This document shows positions 59,828 through 64,000 of a DNA stretch of 64,000 bases, one piece after another (position 1 is the first letter of the stretch; every line of letters starts with the position of its first letter). Location of the stretch: NCBI RefSeq assembly GCF_041146395.1, contig NW_027182892.1:427001-491000 (forward strand), read 5' to 3'. The translations under genes were made by a program, and so were the position numbers. Origin of the DNA: Eulemur rufifrons (Eukaryota > Chordata > Mammalia > Primates > Lemuridae). The notes under the pieces are model-generated. The model searched no databases. It worked only from the letters and a program-made list of their open reading frames with translations, and was not told the DNA's origin.

Positions 59828-61822
59828 CGAAGATGGCGGAGTGGCGGTGACTGCTCGGATCTGCGCCCCGGCGAGGAACCGTGCATCCGGACCTGCCACA
59901 ACGCTAGAGGACCGCTCCCACACAGTGAATCCGTGTGTGAATCCACGGAGTGAATCCACGGAGAATCAGCGTGGGACCAACAGAGCAAGTGAGGTCTGAG
60001 GTGAACAGAAATTAAGATCGCGGAACTCTGCGGAAGGCGCGGAACAGACAGTAGCCAGCGGAGCGCAGGCGGCTGCGCCCGCCCCCAGGTGGGGCAGGGG
60101 CAGTCTTTAGGAAAAGCGGCTTGCGCTCCTCACTGACCTCCACCCCCAATTGCTTGGAGACCCCCTCGCAAGCCAGAGCAGAATCACCGAGCGAGACGTA
60201 GGGCATTGCAGACAGGAGGCTTTTTCGGGAGAATAGCTTGGAACCTGGGAAGTCTCGGCTGAGACAGTCCTTGGCGAGAAGGGACGGACCTGTGCCGGGG
60301 GGAGGGGCACGAACAATCCCCGATCAGCGAATTGCGCTGTACCTCTGCGCTACTTTTGTCGGTGTTTCTTCAGCCGGTGGCCCCCAGCGGCTTTGCCCGC
60401 CAAACACCCCGGCAGCGGCGGTCCCTGGTCTCTGCCTGCCGGGGAGCCGGTCCCCCTCCGACCCCGGAGCGCTGCGGGCGCCATCTTGAAAGCAAAGGCG
60501 GAACCGCTCGGGAGCCATAAGGTGCCCAGCGGCTCTCTCTCCCCGGCGCCCCCCGCTGGTCTCTGGGCCCGCGCCATCTCCGCCGGCCGCACTCGGCGTG
60601 AAGGGGCGGAGCTGCGCTAAGACGTAAAATAAACATTGAGTTGCCGCTCCGGAATCAACGGAGCGGGCGTGAAGGGGCGGAGCTGCGCTAAGGCGCAAAA
60701 ACACAATCATTGAGCCGCTGAACTATATACTTCAGAATTGTGTATCCCTTCGTTTAGTGATGCGCTGTAGTGCTGTGTAGCTCTGTTTTTGTTCTTTTGT
60801 GTTTGTGTTTTCGCTGTTTCTGGGTTAGGTCTCTTTGTGTTATTTGTTAGTTTGGTTTTTGTTTTTCCTTTGTCTTGTTTTGTTTTATTTTGCTTCTTTT
60901 GTTTTTTTTTTTTTTTGTTGTTGTTGTTGTTTTGTTTTTTCTTTTCTCTTTCCTTTTTTTCCCTCTTCTCTTCTCCTTTTCTTTTCTCTTTCTTTTTCTT
61001 CTCCTTCTGTTCTTTCTTTTCACCTCCCTTTTTTTTTCTTTTTTTCTTTTTTTCTTTTCTTTTCTTTTTTCTTTTTCCTTATTTCTTCTCTCTTTTTGCC
61101 TTCTAACTGGGAACCCACGGTGAGCTTGGGAACGGGCCAGGCCCCTGGCTCTGGTACATACCGGAACCTGAGTAGTCACTCCCAATGTCGGCGATCTGCG
61201 GGCGCGCAATAGCCATCTTGGGGCCCACAGCCAAGTCACTGCGGAGCAATAGGGTGCCAAGAGGCTCCCTGGACGGCCCCCTCCCCTAGTCCACAGACCT
61301 TATATAGGGTCCCCACCCACGTCTAAACATTGACTACTTCTCCAGAAGTGAGAGTGTGGAGCCTGGTCCCTGGGGACATTGGGCCAAGGCAGACTTTTGC
61401 CTGTGGGAGTTGCGGCAAATGGGGCGCTGAGCGAGCGAGGGCACCATCCACTCCCCACAGCTAGTATCTTTCCTGCAGATAGAGACAGAAACCACCCCTA
61501 TAGAGGAAGAACCAAAGGGAAACAAACAAACAAAGAGAATTTTGGTCCACTACTAGTGTGGACCCTACCTGCCCTCTGAAAGACTACAACACAGTGTCCT
61601 AACTCACCAAAGCAGTCTTGGATCACTCCAATCCTCTAGGAATGGACCCATCAGAAGCAGTCCCCCAACTGAAATAGAAAAATTTCTAAACAATTCACAA
61701 CAGTCTTCCCCTCTTGCCAAAGGAAGCAATATACCTAGACTGCTCCACAGCCTAAGAATAGAGCACAGAGAGTGCTGTTAACCAGACTCAATCTATAAGT
61801 AAAGATCCAACGATCAATCTAG
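59828..61822 (+). promoter_or_regulatory. L1 copy 3 5'UTR with internal promoter
   Basis: YY1-like AAGATGGCGG lies at 59830-59839. The GC-box direct repeat is at 60595-60621 and 60666-60692. GTGAATCC units are at 59925, 59937 and 59950, as in copy 2. The plan is otherwise as in copies 1 and 2. Confidence 0.8.
60851..61097 (+). repeat. Polypyrimidine tract in L1 copy 3 5'UTR
   Basis: About 247 bp of T/C-rich sequence corresponding to 18141-18380 and 42318-42566, with the long T-run of the copy 2 type. Confidence 0.85.
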
Positions 61823-62827
61823 ATGGGAAGGGCCCAGCGAAAAAACACAGGAAGCACAAAGAATCAAACAGAAAGCTCACCCCCAAAGAGAAATACCGGC
61901 TCTCAACCATTTGACACAAACCAGACTCAAAACACCAACATGTCACAGGAAGAATTCCAATTATGGATCATAAACAAGCTGAATAATATACAAGAATCAA
62001 TGGACAGACAACACAAGGAAAATGCAAAAAAAATACAGGATTTGGAGGAAAAATTCACTAAAGAAATTGAAATATTGAAGAAAAACCAAACTGAACTCCT
62101 AGAAATGAAGAATTCACTCAGAGAGCTACAAAACACTGTGGAAAGTCTCAAAAGCAGGGTAGATCAAACAGAGGAAAGAATCTCAGAAATTGAAGACAAC
62201 TCCTTCCAACTAAATAAGTCAGTCACAGAGATAGATCAAAAAAGTAAGAGAAATGATCTGAGTCTTCAAGAAATGTGGGATTATGTGAAGAAACCTAACT
62301 TGAGAGTTATTGGCATTCCTGAGGGCGAAGAAGATAATAAGCAAGGGTTGGACAAGCTATTTGAAGACATAATCGAGGAAAATTTTCCAGGCCTTGCCAA
62401 TACTCTAGACATACAGATTCAAGAAGCTCAAAGGACCCCTGGGAGATTCATAGCAAATAGGAAAACACCACGCCACGTAGTCATCAGGCTGACCAAAATA
62501 TCCACTAAAGAGTCCCTTCTCCGAGCTGTAAGGAGAAAGAAACAGGTAACTTACAAAGGAAAACCCATCAGAATTACGCCAGATTTCTCAGCTGAAACCT
62601 TACAAGCAAGAAGAGGTTGGGGCCCCATTTTCACGCTTCTGAAACAGAATAATGCCCAGCCTAGAATCTTGTACCCAGCTAAGCTAAGTTTTCTATACGA
62701 AGGAGAAAACAAGACATTCTCAGATAAACAAAGGTTGAAGGAATTCACCAAGACAAGACCAGCCCTGCAAGAAGTACTCAAAAGAGAGTTACACACGGAT
62801 CAGCACAAGAAAGATCCACGAATGTAA
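61823..62827 (+). CDS. L1 ORF1p, trimeric RNA-binding protein (copy 3, intact)
   Basis: 334 codons, with the same domain order as copy 2: basic N-terminus, coiled coil at about 45-150, RRM-like domain from about 157 and C-terminal domain to about 323. The only protein difference from copy 2 that I see is M60 in place of V, from a G-to-A change near 62000. The A-run that lost two bases in copy 1 is intact here. The ATG at 61823 follows the same GATCAATCTAG leader as in the other copies. The product would bind L1 RNA with the ORF2 protein encoded 39 bp downstream. Confidence 0.96.
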   Translation: MGRAQRKNTGSTKNQTESSPPKRNTGSQPFDTNQTQNTNMSQEEFQLWIINKLNNIQESMDRQHKENAKKIQDLEEKFTKEIEILKKNQTELLEMKNSLRELQNTVESLKSRVDQTEERISEIEDNSFQLNKSVTEIDQKSKRNDLSLQEMWDYVKKPNLRVIGIPEGEEDNKQGLDKLFEDIIEENFPGLANTLDIQIQEAQRTPGRFIANRKTPRHVVIRLTKISTKESLLRAVRRKKQVTYKGKPIRITPDFSAETLQARRGWGPIFTLLKQNNAQPRILYPAKLSFLYEGENKTFSDKQRLKEFTKTRPALQEVLKRELHTDQHKKDPRM

Positions 62828-62866
62828 AACTACTCAAGAGCTAAAGATCAAATTCCAGATACCACA

Positions 62867-64000
62867 ATGGCTCAGGAGAGAAAACATCGCAATGAAGTTC
62901 TACCCAACAAGCTGAACAAAAAACCGTCTCACTTATCAGTTTTCTCAATAAATGTGAATGGCTTGAATTCCCCGCTCAAGAGACATAGACTGTCCCAATG
63001 GATAAAAAAGCACAAGCCAAGTATCTGCTGTCTCCAAGAAACCCACCTAAAGAGCAAAGATGCATTTAGACTGAAAGTAAAAGGATGGAAATCGGTATTT
63101 CATGCAAACGGTAACGAAAAGAAAGCTGGTGTGGCAATCTTAATTTCCAATAACTTAGCTTTCAAACCAACAAAAATAATTAAAGACAAAAATGGCTACT
63201 ACATACTGGTCAAGGGCACAATTCAACAAGAAGCCATGACTATACTCAATATATATGCACCCAACCTAGGTGCACCTAGATTCATAAAGCAAACCCTACT
63301 AGATCTGAACCAGATGATAGATAATAATACTGTAATAGCTGGAGACTTTAACACCCCACTGACAGTACAGGACAGATCCTCTAAACAGAAAATAAACAAA
63401 GACATAATGGACCTAAATAGAATGCTAGAACAAATGGGCATGGCTGACATCTATAGGACATTCTACCCAAAGTCCACAGAATATACATTCTTCTCATCAG
63501 CTCACAGGACATTCTCTAAGATTGACCATGTCCTAGGACATAAATCATGTCTTCAAAAATTCAAAAAAATAGAAATTATACCATGCATCTTCTCAGATCA
63601 CAGCGGAATAAAAGTAACAATGATCACAAACAGAAACCCTCACTCTTACTCAAAGTCATGGAAGCTAAATAACCTTCTCCTGAATAATTATTCTATAAAA
63701 GAAGAAATCAAGATGGAAATCAAAAATTTCTTTGAATTAAATGACAATGGAGATACAACTTATCAAAATCTATGGGATGCAGCTAAAGCAGTCCTGAGAG
63801 GAAAATTCATATCCATAAATGCCTATATCAAAAAGACAGAAAACATGCAAATAGACAACCTAACGAATAGACTCAAAGAGCTGGAGAAAGAAGAACAGAA
63901 CGATCCCAAACCCAGCAGAAGGCAAGAAATTACTAAGATCAAATCAGAACTAAATGAAAAGGACAACAAAGAAACTATAAGGGAAATTAATAAAACAAAA
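62867..64000 (+). CDS. L1 ORF2p, 5' part (copy 3, open to the window end)
   Basis: The ATG at 62867 opens a frame that stays open for 378 codons to the last base of the window, so the gene is partial only because the window stops. The visible part is the whole endonuclease domain, with N29, E58, D160, D220 and H245 in place, plus the start of the linker to the reverse transcriptase. The G whose loss breaks copy 1 is present here, in the GACAACAAAGAAAC context near 63969. I saw no protein difference from copy 2 over this span. Whether the reverse transcriptase region is intact is unknown. Confidence 0.93.
   Translation, partial: MAQERKHRNEVLPNKLNKKPSHLSVFSINVNGLNSPLKRHRLSQWIKKHKPSICCLQETHLKSKDAFRLKVKGWKSVFHANGNEKKAGVAILISNNLAFKPTKIIKDKNGYYILVKGTIQQEAMTILNIYAPNLGAPRFIKQTLLDLNQMIDNNTVIAGDFNTPLTVQDRSSKQKINKDIMDLNRMLEQMGMADIYRTFYPKSTEYTFFSSAHRTFSKIDHVLGHKSCLQKFKKIEIIPCIFSDHSGIKVTMITNRNPHSYSKSWKLNNLLLNNYSIKEEIKMEIKNFFELNDNGDTTYQNLWDAAKAVLRGKFISINAYIKKTENMQIDNLTNRLKELEKEEQNDPKPSRRQEITKIKSELNEKDNKETIREINKTK

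Larger units (their letters stand above)
59828..64000 (+). mobile_element. LINE-1 retrotransposon, copy 3 (cut by the window end)
   Basis: The 5' 4.17 kb of a third L1: complete 5'UTR (59828-61822), intact ORF1 (61823-62827), 39-bp spacer and the first 378 codons of ORF2. It shares the three-unit GTGAATCC repeat and the ORF2 codons K62 and N177 with copy 2, and is closer to it than to copy 1. Whether the rest is intact cannot be seen. Confidence 0.96.

Noticed and set aside
17132..64000. Three independent L1 retrotranspositions
   Set aside because: Same base, same orientation, same 11-bp duplication, same 13-bp deletion upstream and near-identical bodies point to one insertion followed by duplication.
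4205..64000. Assembly duplication as the explanation for the repeated L1s and the 3,754-bp pair
   Set aside because: Not excluded, but the copies carry distinct indels, different monomer counts and a unique Alu, which simple assembly duplication would not create. Read depth would decide.
1..64000. CRISPR array, tRNA, rRNA or cellular protein-coding gene
   Set aside because: The regular repeats are satellite with no unique spacers. The only protein homologies recognised are L1 ORF1p and ORF2p, and the only Pol III-type boxes belong to the Alu.

Overview
The window looks like primate heterochromatin, most likely from a strepsirrhine (lemur-type) genome. The main clue is a dimeric Alu SINE at 34389-34723. 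Its middle linker is extended, and its right arm carries the 'gctgacgccacggcactcac' form that I associate with Malagasy lemur Alus. I see no single-copy host gene, tRNA, rRNA or CRISPR array. All real coding capacity belongs to LINE-1 (L1) retrotransposons.

Layout. The scaffold is one head-to-tail satellite with a monomer of about 1.88 kb. The monomer is mostly degenerate TTAGGG sequence, with the G-rich strand always on +. It also holds a short non-telomeric, GC-rich core and a second non-telomeric stretch just before the core. I count 25 monomers by a fixed landmark in the core. They lie in three blocks: 1-17131 (ten landmarks), 24379-41294 (nine) and 48570-59827 (six). The blocks are separated by three L1 elements in the same orientation: 17132-24378, 41295-48569 and 59828 to the window end.

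All three L1s sit at exactly the same base of the monomer. The two with both ends visible have the same 11-bp target-site duplication. The satellite monomer upstream of every L1 carries the same private 13-bp deletion. The simplest reading is one ancient insertion that was later multiplied as part of a satellite higher-order repeat (24.2 kb and 18.5 kb between successive L1s), not three retrotransposition events.

Coding state. L1 copy 1 is dead: ORF1 has a 2-bp deletion and ORF2 a 1-bp deletion. L1 copy 2 has a full 5'UTR, an intact 334-codon ORF1, an intact 1292-codon ORF2 with the endonuclease, reverse transcriptase and zinc-knuckle residues I could check, a 3'UTR and a poly(A) tail. L1 copy 3 has an intact ORF1 and an ORF2 still open when the window stops. 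Satellite exchange may therefore be multiplying a possibly competent L1 passively.

Other events inside the array are a 3,754-bp two-monomer tandem duplication (4205-11712), monomers with internal deletions of 681 bp and 316 bp at short homologies, and mosaics of two monomer variants. All comparisons were made by eye, so identity statements are minimum observations, not computed alignments.
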